Of a DNA stretch of 64,000 nucleotides, positions 47,601-59,474 are shown one piece after another. Under the pieces are notes generated by a model, which made no database searches, was not told the DNA's origin, and saw nothing but the letters and a program-made list of their open reading frames with translations. The translations under genes and the position numbers were made by a program. The DNA lies in contig WPDH01000270.1 in NCBI GenBank assembly GCA_019137255.1, positions 1-64,000 on the forward strand, written 5' to 3'. Positions within the stretch are counted from its first letter, which is position 1. Each line of letters opens with the position of its first letter. The stretch is from Corinectria fuckeliana (taxonomy: Eukaryota > Ascomycota > Sordariomycetes > Hypocreales > Nectriaceae).

Positions 47601-50373
47601 GGTTAATAACTGGAAATCGCCTCTTAAAATGCTATACCTATAGCTCTGTGAGAATGTGGCTATATAGAAGCATCTCTCTAAGGACTGTAGACTAGATTTA
47701 GCCTACCTAAAGACCTTTAGCTACAAAGTATTTCCTCTAACTAGAGAGAAATTATAAGATATAAGAAAAAAGTTATAGTTATATACTTATATTAGCTACC
47801 TCGCTAAGTATATCTTCTTAACCTAGTACTTAATATAAGTTCTAACTCTATCTTATATATTATAAGTGACTATATCTTATATTTTCTTTAACAAATCTCT
47901 TTTATTTCTAAATAATAAGATACTTAAGACCTTAAAGACTATCTAAGAAGTTTAAATAATTATAAAAGATATTAAAACCATACTAGAATATAACTTAGTG
48001 ATTAACAGACTTTTTAATTACTTAACCCTAATATTAATTCTAGAGATTAGTATAGCTAACCTAATAATCTCTACCTCTTAGGGAACAGCTGTTTCACCCC
48101 TTTATAACACTTAGCAATTAATACTATTATAGTCGCAGAAATTAAGCCTAATTATACCTATAGATAGTTATAATATTAATTAAATAAATATTAAAGCCTT
48201 TTTAAATATAGCTCTCTTATTACCTAATTAATTAATATTTCTATTTATAGCTATAATTAATACTACTCTTAAAACATATATTTGCTAACACTATAATACG
48301 CTTTAACCTCTATTAAGATTAATTAAAGCTGCCCTTTAAAAGGATAATTAGTCTAACTAGAAAGTAGCTATAAATATTAAGGTTAATAGTATTTAAAAGA
48401 GGAAAGTTATTACTACTATTAAGCGAAAAGATATCTCTAAAGACACTTAGATTATCCTGCTATATTAAGTTTTTAACTATAAGTTTAATAAAGAAGAGTA
48501 TCTTTTAAGGTATAAGATAAGGTTAGTAGTATATAGTAATCTTTAGGCTGAAAATAACCTCTCTACTTATGTTATAATATTAGCAGTTAGGGCTTTTTAC
48601 TTCCTAATAGCTATTATATGCTATTTTAACCTTAAGGTATACTAATTTAACTTTATTATAATATTCTTAAACTAGGTACTTCCTAAAGAAGAAATTATCT
48701 ACTATAATATCTTAAGAACCTTAAAAAAGCAGATAAACCCTGCCTAAAAAGATAACCTTTAGAAGGTTATAAGAGCTTTATATAAGCTCTAAAGATTACT
48801 AGTTTTATAGTATAAGAAACTTACTAGCTTCTTTATTAGCCTAGGCTTTAAAATTATCTTTAAGAAGCCCTGTATTATATTTAATAGTAGGATCCTTCTT
48901 TTCTTTTATATTAATAACCTAGTGTTTCTGTTTTATAAGGAATTTAAAGAGGAATATAAGGCCCTATAGTAATCCCTAAAGAAGGCCTATAAGGTTAAGA
49001 ATCTAGGTGACCTTAAGTGGTTTCTAGGTATTAAGATCACCTAAGATTAGGCTATAAGTAAGGTATAGCTCTATTAAGACTTATATATTAAGAAAATAGC
49101 TTATAAATACAGCTATAATAACCCTAATTAAAAGCAAAAAAAACACCTTATAGCTAGACCTAAATTACTATCTTATAACAGTATAGTAACACTTAAAAAA
49201 GTAAAGCTTTATTAATCTCTTATCAGCTTAATTTAGTATCTTATAATAATTACCTAAGCTGATACTACCTTTTTAGCTTTTAAGCTAGCCTAATTCCTTC
49301 TTAACCTATTAGATCTTTATATTTAACAGGCTAGAAAGTGTATTAAGTACCTTTATAACTTAAGGTTTATTAGCATCTAATTTTCCGCTTCTAATAACTC
49401 TCTTTAGTGTTTTTCTAATACCTTATATAGTAATAACACCTTAACTTACTATAGTATATAAGGATTTACAGTTATAATATTTAGAGGCCTTATTTTTTAT
49501 AAGTCTAGTAAGCAGAATACTATTATAACCTTCTTAACTAAGGCTAAACTTCTAGTCTTATCCTAAGCAGCTAAAAAAGTTATAGCTTTTAAATAACTTT
49601 ATAATAAGATCTAGCTCTCTTTTAGGAGAGAAATCTCTATTATTTAATATAATAATAGGCAGACTTTATATCTATTAATAGAAGATATAGTTAAGTTAAT
49701 TATAAAGCTTTATTATATTAATATATATTATTATTAGCTTTACTAAGAGGTTATAAAGAGTATAATCTAGCTATAATAAATCCCTATAGCTAAAATAGCT
49801 GCTAATAGTTTTACTAAAGCCCTTATAGGCGAGAAATTCTTTTGTTTTAAGAACTAAGTTAGCTTAACAGAGTGCTTAAAGCCTCTTAATACTTAGTTAG
49901 AGGTAGTACCTAAGAGTGCTAAATAATCTACTAATATATTAAGAGTCTTAATATTTTTATTTCTTAACTAATTTAGGATATAATTTTACTATTATAATCC
50001 TTAGAATAAGATCTCTCTCTAACAAAAATCTTATATTAATCTATAGAAAACTAAAAGACTTCTCACTAAGTATTACTATAATAATTACTTATCTTACTTT
50101 TCTTTCCCTCTAGGTTTAGAATATTTTATATTTTTCTTATAGAATCTTTATATTTTTATAATAATTTACCTTAATTATTAACATCTTAGAAATTTAGCTA
50201 TTATAATAGTAATCTTTAATCACCTTATTTTTAATAATTAGCCTTATAATTAATAAGAATATAACTCCTCTTACTTTTTCTTATTTTCATACAGGTTAGG
50301 TCTAGAGTACTTAGCGCCTTTATTAATTTAGGTGTAGATTAATATATCTTATATTTACTACAGGTTATAACCT

Positions 50374-50382
50374 GAGGGGGTG
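50374..50382 (+). promoter_or_regulatory. Polypurine tract of Copia element 2
   Basis: GAGGGGGTG directly before the 3' LTR. Confidence 0.78.
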
Positions 50383-50642
50383 TATTAAGCACTATAGTTA
50401 CTATACAGAAAAGCTACTCTGAATAACCTTACCTTATAATACCTTTCTTTATCTCTATATTAAGCCTTATTTCTACCTGCTTCTAGGGATATCTAAATAG
50501 GCTAGATTAGGGTGTGTTTACCTAGTCCTAGCATATCTGCTAGGGGTCCTCAGTCTTACATAAAAGACCAGGTCTTGCCCCTAGATGTAGTCAATCAAGT
50601 CACATATTATATCCATACCTCAGCGCACCATAACATGTATCA
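50383..50642 (+). repeat. 3' LTR of Copia element 2
   Basis: 260 bp, starting TATTAAGCACTATAG (RIP-altered TG start) and ending in CA. The right half retains CpA and CpG (for example CTCAGCGCACCATAAC), whereas the same part of the 5' LTR is converted. Confidence 0.94.
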
Positions 50643-50647
50643 CACCC
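50643..50647. repeat. Target-site duplication of Copia element 2 (right copy)
   Basis: CACCC, identical to 44412-44416. Confidence 0.9.
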
Positions 50648-51212
50648 ACCCCACCTGGCCCACTTACCCCGCGGTACGAGAAGCTACTTACATAGTCAAA
50701 CCGTTTTTAGCAAAAGCCTCGTTTCGGCTAGTAAAAATGCAGCCATTTCCGGCCGGAGGAGCACGATGAGGTACTGCGAAGTACCTCCGGTGAATGAACG
50801 AAAAAGAGTGTCGGAGCAACAAGAAGGGGATTTTGCTCGCGACTGTACGCTACCTGGTAGTGCTAAGTCGTTTATCAGCCGCGTAAGCAAGCCAGGATGC
50901 TTAGCGCTTACAATATATCTACACACTATATTAAATATCTTAATCGGGTGCGGCATTTAACTAGCATTACACCGCCTCATTTTCCGTAAGCAAAAGGAAG
51001 GAAGCTAATAACTACCCACTCTTTGCAAGGCAGACTCGTAGTGAGTTTGTAATGCGCCTCGACACACTACATATACTCGGCTCCGCCGTGAAGAAACAAC
51101 ATTACTATCACTGGCATCATAAATACTGGCAAGCTGCTGGCATTTTACAGCATCCAATATTGAGCTTCAATCTCCAGGTTTATTTGTCGTTACCTTGCCG
51201 ATCACCAACATA
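50648..51212. other. Island DNA upstream of the SnoaL-like gene
   Basis: About 560 bases. A plus-strand open frame from 50766 (64 aa) contains EGDFARDC. An 18-base stretch at 50830-50847 recurs inverted at 37875-37892. A perfect small hairpin AGGTACT..AGTACCT is near 50769-50786. No gene is supported. The last 200 bases should be promoter. Confidence 0.5.
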
Positions 51213-51596
51213 ATGGGTTCACCCCAGATAACGCCAGAACAGTTCGAAGAGTGGCTAAACGGAGCATTTATCGGAGACCCAAGCGAGGCCCGGGAATTCT
51301 GCGAGCGCACTATGAGCCCCGGATATCTACGCCTCCAAGCCGGCGGGGGTCGGACAGATTTCGAAGGCGCCGTTCAAAAGGTCACCAACTTCCGCACCAT
51401 ATGCCGCAAGTGGGTGGCGCCTGTGGACTTTCTAGTCCAGGAAGGAAGCAAAATCGCGGCCAGACTTACCTGCACGTTGATTATCGGCGACGGCCCAGAG
51501 CAGAAGATGGAGCTGATGTTCATGGCTGAGAGAGATGACCAGGGCCGGTTTGAGACTGTCTGGGAACTGTCTTCACCGATCGCGGAGACTGCTTGA
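51213..51596 (+). CDS. SnoaL/NTF2-like small protein (127 aa)
   Basis: Single-exon gene for a protein of the length and pattern of the SnoaL-like NTF2 fold. It has a helix-rich start (ITPEQFEEWLNGAF, then REFCERTMSPGYLRL), a helix with VTNFRTIC, and then beta strands (WVAPVDFLVQEGSKIAARLT, MELMFMAERD, RFETVWELS). Such domains bind or isomerise small hydrophobic molecules, or act as cyclases or regulators; catalytic residues vary, so no reaction can be assigned. The ATG at 51213 is used because the in-frame upstream codon is TTG. No signal peptide. It is followed 370 bases downstream, on the same strand, by an amidohydrolase gene; related pairs occur in aromatic and polyketide metabolism, which makes a joint role plausible. 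Confidence 0.7.
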   Translation: MGSPQITPEQFEEWLNGAFIGDPSEAREFCERTMSPGYLRLQAGGGRTDFEGAVQKVTNFRTICRKWVAPVDFLVQEGSKIAARLTCTLIIGDGPEQKMELMFMAERDDQGRFETVWELSSPIAETA

Positions 51597-51963
51597 GTAG
51601 CGCCAACCATTACACGTCATCTTGTAGGTAAACCACTGTAACCTACTTGTATCTGCTTACTTTAGCATTTGCTGATGGTCATCTTAGTCAGGAGGATCGC
51701 AGCCTATGTCGGCATCTCGGCATCATGGAGTCCATACCAGCCAATTGCCGGACCAGAATAAAGCCAACTATGACATAGACTGGCTTAAAATGATCATGTC
51801 ACATCATAGTCATCCATCACATGATAAATATACTGCATAAGTCGGGGTTAACTGAGCTTGGCCTATTTCCGTACTCTTCCTTCCGCCATCACCGAGTGTT
51901 TAACTCTGGCTCAGTCTTCTTCAAAGATAACCTCGTACTTTCAATCCGCCCTTTGATGCGTGC
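51597..51963. other. Intergenic between SnoaL-like gene and amidohydrolase
   Basis: About 370 bases, expected to hold a terminator and a promoter. An upstream ATG (51957) in a different frame precedes the chosen start by a few bases. No motif recognised. Confidence 0.5.
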
Positions 51964-52989
51964 ATGTCTAAAACCCAAGTCACCATGGCCAAGATCGACG
52001 TACACCACCATATCTACCCGCCAGTGATGCGCCAAGGTAGTTTTTACCTGGGTCACGATTTCTAGCAACCAACTAACATATTCACAGCTTTAGAGGAGGC
52101 AGGAGGTGATCCGTCTGGATGGTTTATTCCTGATTGGACCCTCGACCTAGACCGCAGCATATGTCAGGAGATTGGCGTGACAACTGCCATCCTTTCAGTC
52201 ACTGCACCCGGACCAGTCATCAAGACGGAGACGGCAGCAGCAGCCAAGCTGGCTCGAGAATGCAACGAGTACGTGGCCAAGATCAGGGACTCTCAACCAT
52301 CTGAGTACGGCTTCTTCGCGTCTGTGCCGTCGTTGTTTGATACCACTGCCGTCATAGAGGAGATCCGCTATGCTTTGGATGTCCTTCACGCCGACGGCGT
52401 CACACTCTTCACGCGATATGGCGAGGGTCCAAATTATCTCGGCCACGATGCCTTCGAACCGGTTTGGAAGGAACTCAGCCATCGCAAGGCTGTGGTGTTT
52501 GTGCATCCAACCTATCCAACTGATACTGGCTTGATCAACAACTATTTGCCACTACCCATGTTCGACTACCCGCACGAAACGGGTCGAACAGCCATAGACC
52601 TCATAACCAGCGGCAGGCTTCAGCAACATAGTGGATGCCGGATCATCCTCTCACACGCCGGCGGCACTCTTCCATACCTGGTCCACCGCGCCGCCACCAT
52701 GCTTCCTTGTATGCCAAACGGGTTCAAGCTGACTCGTGAGGAGATTATCGCCGAGGCGCAAGAGTTCTACTTCGACACGGCTTTGTCTTCTAACCCGGTC
52801 ACGCTGAAAGCCTTGTTCGAGTTTGCGAAGCCTGGACACGTTCTCTTTGGAAGCGATTTTCCCAATGCGCCGCGGCCTGCTATTGTTCATTTCACCCAGT
52901 CCTTGCAAGACTACACCGTCGGTTCAGATGATGTTTTGGACCAGGTCACATGGAAAGGCGCAACAGATCTGTTTCCAAGACTCAAGTAG
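51964..52989 (+). CDS. Amidohydrolase_2 / ACMSD-type metal-dependent decarboxylase or hydrolase
   Basis: Two exons, 51964-52036 and 52088-52989 (intron 51 nt, GTAGTT..ACAG, frame kept), give 324 aa. It is a TIM-barrel amidohydrolase of the ACMSD group, whose members include aromatic-acid decarboxylases (2-amino-3-carboxymuconate semialdehyde, gamma-resorcylate, 6-methylsalicylate). Metal and catalytic positions are visible: DVHHHIYPP (His14, His16), VFVHPT (His164), ILSHAGG (His214) and LFGSDFP (Asp281). GVTLFTRYG and FYFDTALSS match barrel strands. The length fits the ~325-aa fungal 6-methylsalicylate-decarboxylase-like proteins, but substrate cannot be assigned from sequence. A second in-frame ATG lies at codon 8 (MAKIDVHHH) and may be the real start. 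No signal peptide, so probably cytosolic. It is intact. Confidence 0.88.
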
Positions 52990-53239
52990 ACCATGAACAG
53001 TGGCACATTTGACGGTAGACTAGGAAAGGATGTTCCTAGAACGGTCTTTTAAAAAGCCGCGCTTAGTGAAACTAGTCCTTAGAGACCAGAGACTAGCTAG
53101 GCCAGAATAGGATACAAAGCTCAACAAAAGGCCTTCTAAGCGTCCGAATATTCAGATTGGCTAATAAATCTGGTAAAAGTTTGGATATTCATTACATAAC
53201 ACGAGCCCCGGTGGTTCACAAAGGCGTGTCCCGCTGGCC

Positions 53240-54407
53240 TCAATCACGGCTGTTATTGCTATCGTTGCCATCGCTACCACTCGTCCCGTCCTCATCCTTC
53301 TTTGCTCGCGCCTCACTAGCTGTAACAGTTGTCACTGTCTTCGTAATGCCATGATCGCCAGTCTGTGCTACTAGATTTGTCTCAGAGCCAATGCTTTCTC
53401 GGCGATGCTCAGTTTCTGCGCCGTGCGGCCCTGGGTATCCACAATTTGGCTGTCTTCCGCCGGGACTGCTAGAGATGCTGACATGAGAAGACAGGTATAT
53501 AGGATCAAGTCTCACAGAGCTTCCAAGTGCGACGCCTCTATCATGTGAAGAAGAACCCTTGTAGGCGACTTTGGACATGGTGACGGCCATCGTGAGCTCG
53601 ATGTGGAGTTTGACAACGTAGGCGAGAAGCGAGAACTGGGCATATCTAGTGTTGGTTAGTAAACGCAGAGAATTTGAAGATGGATCATTATATGTACAAG
53701 ACTCACACGTATGGGTTGGGAAGACTTATCAATCTAAGAAGCAAGATATCCATCGTGGCCGCAAGGCACACGATTGCTGCATTGAAGTTGAATAAGGGCT
53801 AATACTTATCTAACCCGTATTTGAGCAGATTATGCCGTACCGTGTAGAGAAAGTAGAGATTCAGTCCTAGGTCCACAGTCAAGAGAAAAGACTTCTCAGC
53901 CTGTTCAAACCTCAAGTTCTGGATAGGAAGTGACTGGGGGTAGGCAGGTGCGCAGGTATCCAAATTGCATAGACCACGATGTTGACGCAACCAATGACGA
54001 GAAAATGGCCCAACTTGAGCGTTCTAGCTCTTTTCCCGTTGATCATCATCAAAGCGACGCGATCTACGATGATTGCGAGAGAAGCTGGGTTTGAATTGCC
54101 CACAGTGTGACTGAGTTGAGTTAGTTTTGGCTAAAAAGCAAGCAAACATGAAGCTCCAAGAGAAAATAAAGCTCTTACCGGTTGATATCAAAAAAGGAAG
54201 ACTCATATTGATCATTTTACTCAAGTACAGGAATGTGATAATTGCGAAGACGAGGTTCACGATCAGCTCGCACCATATCATGATAAGGTATGGATGAAGA
54301 AAGCTATGAGAGCGTCGCCAAACGTCGCAAGTCTGCTTAAGGACAGTGATGAGTGTGAAAACGAAGACCCCCACGAAGATCCCGAAGAAGAAGGGGTCAA
54401 GTTCCAT
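53240..54407 (-). pseudogene. Fungal integral membrane protein (seven-helix type), broken
   Basis: Minus-strand gene starting MELDPFFFGIFVGVF at 54407. Several hydrophobic helices occur in the order of a fungal integral-membrane family that I know only as hypothetical (blocks ending PAHLP, DLGLNLYFLYTVR, NFNAA, SLPNPYV and LAYVVKLHIELTMA). Introns fit at about 54178-54104 (GTAAGA..TCAG) and about 53713-53649 (GTGAGT..ACTAG). Lesions: WAIQTQLLSQ must shift frame near 54080 to reach IIVDRVALMM; another shift near 53945 separates IPAHLP from QNLRFEQAEKSF; and a TAG follows GLDKY near 53815. The C-terminal tail (SSSHDRG to NNSRD) is intact and Ser/Gly-rich. Product function is unknown. Indels, not RIP, cause most of the damage. 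Confidence 0.68.
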
Positions 54408-55850
54408 GGTGAAGCCTGCAACTCAGCTTAAGCTTACACTAGAATGATTGGGATTTGAGGGAAGGAAGCACAGAGCCTTCCGATGAGGTTAGAGAATATA
54501 CGTTAAGGATCGTACAGAGGAAAGACAAGCTTCGAGGGCTTAGTAGGGCGATGCCGAAATATTCATATCATGCAGTAGCCGGTAGAATGTACCTGGCGTT
54601 TGCTGGATGTAGAGAGAATGAATCCTGGCAATTACAGATGGGTCTCCGGCTTTGCGACAGCTGGGCCTTTAGGCACAAGCCAAGGGTTCTACCCTAGCAT
54701 GCCTAGACCTGAACTTTGCCAACCCGACTTTGTCAGGGTGTCACTTGTGTAAGATTCTTGTTTGTGTGCCTAACCCTAGATTGCTGGCTCCACGATCTGC
54801 ATTTAACCCATAGTCCAAGCGTCAACCGCAGATTAATCCCATTCTTGTCCACTGCGACCATTTGAAATGCCATCTTAGTGGAAATTATCTTCGATAAGAG
54901 GACACTTACGGAGTTGCCGAAAGAAGCTAACCACCAACTGGGCATCAACTGGGTCTCGCTCCCAACCCTTCATTGATTTGTAAAGTCTTAGATTAAATTT
55001 ACAAAGGAGAGCGAGCTACGGCGTTGGTGGTCTCAACAGTTCGATGGAAGGATCTCAAGCATACACTGATGACGGATGGGGCAGTCATGACTCAATCGGA
55101 GCTAACAGTAAGCGAGGGAGGAGCTAAATGTACGCAGCTTGACTTGTAAGCGTCAGCTTGAATGAATAGAAGTCGCGGTTGAGTATAATACTCGGGGCTT
55201 TTCCCCAGAGCGCACTCCGGTATGCAGTGCTTAGCTGTTTAGATGACTATTATATGGATCAGATTGCACGGGAAAAACCCGCGAGTTAGTTGATATACTA
55301 GCGGTACTTGTGTTCAGTCGATATACTACTAATTGGCCTCTTGGTTTCGTCAGCCAACGTTGTGTGGGTATCTCTAGAAGCCAATCCTACTGGTTCTGTC
55401 CTTGCGGATAAGGAGTTTGATAAAGCTTAGTCTGGTTACGTGTCAGCAATACCTTCAGATCTCACGACACTAACAGAAAATATAGCTGTGCTGGCCGTTT
55501 GAGTCTCGGCGGTCAGTACTTCTGACTCTCTACCTATGAATTCGCACACCGAGGCTGACGAGATGCCCGGGGTGCCTACCATGGACAAGCCGAACTAAGG
55601 ACCACTCCGTCGTGACGTGCTAAGTCGTCAGTTTGACTTGTAAGAGCATTGACATTACAAACCTTACTCGAAGTTCTATGCAGGTTATGTCTTCGAGTTT
55701 GTGACATGACACGCCGGGTTGTCGGGAGGCTCAAAGATGGTCATTAAAGTGTTAGAATTCGACTTTAAATCAGGCTTATTGTGCCTCACTTCACGCTAAG
55801 CATGTTGTGCCCAGTATTTTTAACCTTAAAACGTCACTAGGTAAACGGAA
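54408..55850. other. Gene-poor island end
   Basis: About 1.4 kb of normal composition becoming AT-rich near 55,850. Short open frames on both strands (for example 54455-54697 plus) have no recognisable family. It should include the promoter of the broken membrane-protein gene. A small hairpin CGGG-AAAAA-CCCG is at 55269-55281. Confidence 0.45.
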
Positions 55851-58800
55851 ATACTAAGTAATCACTTTGTAAAACATCGCCTGCTACTAGGCAGCGCACA
55901 GAGTTATAAGATCGGGTCTTTAACAGCCTCTAAAACTGCTTAGTTTAAAAGACATATAAAAACACAAAGTATTATACACTATTACTTATTAGCAAGTCCT
56001 ATATCACTTGAAAAGACATCTATTTATTTATCTTTATAAGTCTCTAGTTATATTTAATTAAAATAGTAGCTGCTAAAAATACTACTAGATATAATAGTTA
56101 GCACTAACACTATTAACACCTAATATAAGCCTTTAGGGCTTAACCTTAGGGCTTGCCTAAATAGTAGGCTAGTAGCCCCTTTAAGAATACTAGATAAGCA
56201 CTTACTAAATACTTATTAAGTAGAAGCTTTATAATATACTAATACTTACCTTTATAATCTTTATATATACACCTTAGTAAGACTAACTCTTATAATCCTT
56301 CTACTTTTATATCTTATCTAGATTATTAGTATATAATATAAAATAAGAGGTTATATAAGATCTCTTATAAAGTGTAGTAAGTATATAATAAGTATAAGAT
56401 AACTATTAATAATAATAAATAAACTTATACCTACTAATTAGGTAGAGAAAAAGATTAATCTAATTAATACCCTTCTTATAGAGGAGAGACTCTCTTAGGA
56501 AATACCTCTTATACTAAATCTTATACTAGGCTAAGAGGTATCACTAGAAAGAATACTCTTTCTCTTATATAAAGCTAAGTTATAATAAGTGCTAAGAGAG
56601 GACTTAAAGACTACTTATAAGAATTATAATCTTAATAAGAGAGAAACCCTAATATTAGATATATATAATAATAATAAGAACTAATTATTTATATAATTCT
56701 AATTATATATAACATAATAATCCTAATTAAGAACTTTCTTAAAATACTATTACTTAGTAATTAGCCTTAAGAAAGATATTTTAACCTTTTAGAAATTAGT
56801 CTTAATAATAGTATCTTAATAAGAAAAGGACTATAAAATATAAGAGAAAGATTATTAATTCTAGAAATAGCTACTTAAAAAGCTAGCTATAAAATCTAGT
56901 AGTAATAAGCTAAAAGAGTATAAAAAACTATCTTAATACTCTTATAAGTCTCTTAAGAAAGATATAATAAATATATAAATTAATAATTAGATTTATATTA
57001 TATAGTTAGTAAATAATATATAAAAGTTTATAATATATTACTAGAAAATACTCTAGTTAATTACTTATCTTTTTAAAATCTTATAAATAAAATAAAAAGA
57101 CTACTTAAGTACTATATAAGACCTCTTATAGTTAGACTTTATAAACTTTATAAGAAGACTATATATAAATCTAAAATAATAAGTAATTAAACTATAGGAA
57201 AACCTTATCTATCTCTAATAAGATATAAAGTAGTTACTAATAGACTATTTTAATATATAGAGATTAATTTATAACTCTTTTAGCACTAAAAAGCCTAAGA
57301 AAGATAAGATCTTAGTATACTAATACTATTATAAACTATAGATATTCTAAAAGTAAAAGAGCTAGCTTAGAAAGCTTAATAGTAATAGTAACACCTTAAA
57401 AGTAATAACTACTTAAGAAGTAATAGCTAGAAGAGGAGTAGTGTTACTAACACTTAAGAGAGTTTATAAAAGACCTAAATAATAAACTATTAGACTTACC
57501 CTCTAAGTAAGTTAAGAACTTAAAATACTAATAAGTTAACTAATAAAAAACTCTAGCTAGCTAGTAATAATAGATAATAAGTAGTAGATAACTACTTATT
57601 AAGTTAGTTTCTTAGAGGGATTACCTGCTATAATTATAATAAAAAAGAATACTATACTTCTAGTTATAAGATACCTTAAAGAACTATAAGATAGTTAAAT
57701 AAAAAAAAGACTACTAAAAATATAACTACTATATAAGCTATTATAGCTTATCCTAAGAATATTAACTTATTAGAAAATAAGTAGGTATAAAAATAATTAC
57801 TATACCTCTTATATTAAAACCTAAGCTAGTGCTAATTAAAGTAATTATATAAGATAAGATACTTATTATATAAGTGTTTACTAAAGAAAAAGTTAAGATA
57901 AATATAAACACTTATATATAAGTTAACCTTATTAGCTAATAACTAGTATAAAAGTTAGATCTTAAGTCTAATCTAAATTAAAAGGTACTAAACCTAGCTA
58001 GCTTTAATAAGATAATAACTCTTCTCTTACTAGCTTACTAGCTAATCTTCTTTCTACTAAATTACTAAGAGTTCCCTAAGAAAGTAAGAAAGCTATTTAT
58101 AAAAGTATAATACCTAAAAGAGGCTAATAACTTACTTTTATTTACTTAAGTGATAAAAGAAGAAGGTATTATAATTAACACCTAAATATATATATAGACT
58201 TATAAACTTATTTTAGTCTAAAACTTTATATTCTTTATAAAAAGCTTAGTAAAAAATAATAAAAAGGTATTTATTATATATATTAATAGTATACTATTAC
58301 TAAATAAGCAGTTAATACTTATTCTAAGAGAGGATTTAAAGAAATAAAAAGATAATATCTTACTAGCTAAACTAGAGTTAGAAAGAGAAACTTTTAGTAA
58401 GAAAGTATTAAAAACTCTACTACTACTAAAAGGGGTAAAACACTTAATTAACTTATAACTAAAGAGAAAACTTTTACTAAGATAAACTTATCTTACTAAT
58501 AAGAAGTAAGCTTAAGTTATTTATAAATATATTACTAAGAATATAGTAAACAATTAGATTAGATATTTTATAAGTAAAGCTAGTATATTTATTCTTTTTA
58601 TACTAAAAGAAAATAAAAAAATCTAAATTTATATAGACTATATAAGTCTTAATACTATTATAGTAAGAAACTATTATTTATTACTATTAATTAGCAATCT
58701 ATTAGATTAATTATTTAAGATAAGATAAATCTTAAAGATTAATATTTATAATATATATTACTATATTTAAATTAAGCTAGATAACTAGTAGAAAACTATA

Positions 58801-59474
58801 TTTTATATAAGATATAATCACTTTAAATATACTATTATACTATTTAGATTAACTAATATCTTAGCTATATTTTAAGTATATATTTACTAAGTACTTACTA
58901 GGTTACTAAACACTTACTATATTATATACCTAGATAATATTATTATATACTTAAAAACTAGAGAATAGTATACTAAGAATATTAAAAAGATACTTTATAA
59001 ACTATAAAGCTTTTAACTATATACTAAGCTATTAAAAAATATATTTTACTAATAGAAAGTTAAGTTCTTAAGGTATATTATTACCTAAAAGAGGTTAAAA
59101 ATAAACTTCTTTAAAGTCTATATAATTACTAAGTAGCTAATACTAAAAAATATTAAAAATATTTAAGTTTTTTAAGAATTTTATAACTTTTATTAGAAGT
59201 TTATTATAAAATACTTTAAAATTACTACTCTTTTAACAGCCTAGCTAAAATAAGACAAAAAGGCTAAAAGTTTTTAATAAGAAGAGGAGAAAAAAATAGT
59301 ATTTTAAACTCTTAAGTATATATTTTACTTAGTAACTATTTTATAATATTAAGACTCTACTAAGTATATATAAGTAGAAATAAATATATTCTTATAAGTA
59401 ATCTTAGAGATTTTAATATAACTATTTAATAATTAATAGAGACTTATTATTACAGAATAAGCCAGACAGAGAGC
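55850..59474 (+). mobile_element. Ty3/Gypsy-type retrotransposon, RIP-inactivated, cut off at its 3' side
   Basis: AT-rich block with Gypsy Pol order on the plus strand. About 57,620-57,675 reads CYNYNKKEYYTSSYK, a mutated CCHC zinc knuckle of Gag (three of four ligands changed). RT lies about 58,610-59,000: IDYxSLN, then KINIYNIYYYI, FRLTNILAIF and YLDNIIIY, matching the Gypsy IDYRxLN, KxDLxxAYxxI, FGLTNAPATF and YLDDILIY blocks. An RNase H start (VEINIFLxVIL for VETDASDxALGxVL) comes near 59,370-59,430 and then similarity stops at an LTR starting at 59,475. The left end and LTR were not found; 55,850 is approximate. Confidence 0.78.

Larger units (their letters stand above)
44417..50642 (+). 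mobile_element. Complete Ty1/Copia LTR retrotransposon, RIP-inactivated (element 2)
   Basis: A 6.2-kb element with 260-bp LTRs, a polypurine tract and CACCC target duplication. Pol can be followed on the plus strand. Integrase zinc-binding/GAG-pre region about 46,980-47,160 (IKLGYLRLK, then DCEIYAFFKTKR). Integrase core to about 47,620 (ending LLNYTPREVNNWKSP). RT from about 48,470 (VFNYKFNKEEYLLRYK) through RALYKL, with FFYINN for the active site near 48,905. Then VKNLGDLKWFLGIKI near 49,000, and RNase H from about 49,440 (FRGLIFYKSSKQNT, AKLLVLS). The integrase-RT-RNase H order defines Copia. Stops and lost catalytic residues make it inactive. Its LTR start, primer site and polypurine tract resemble those of element 1, so the two belong to related lineages. 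Confidence 0.94.

Noticed and set aside
50766..50960. EGDFARDC as a retroviral-type zinc knuckle
   Set aside because: The two leading cysteines and the histidine of a CCHC knuckle are absent, so there is no real support.
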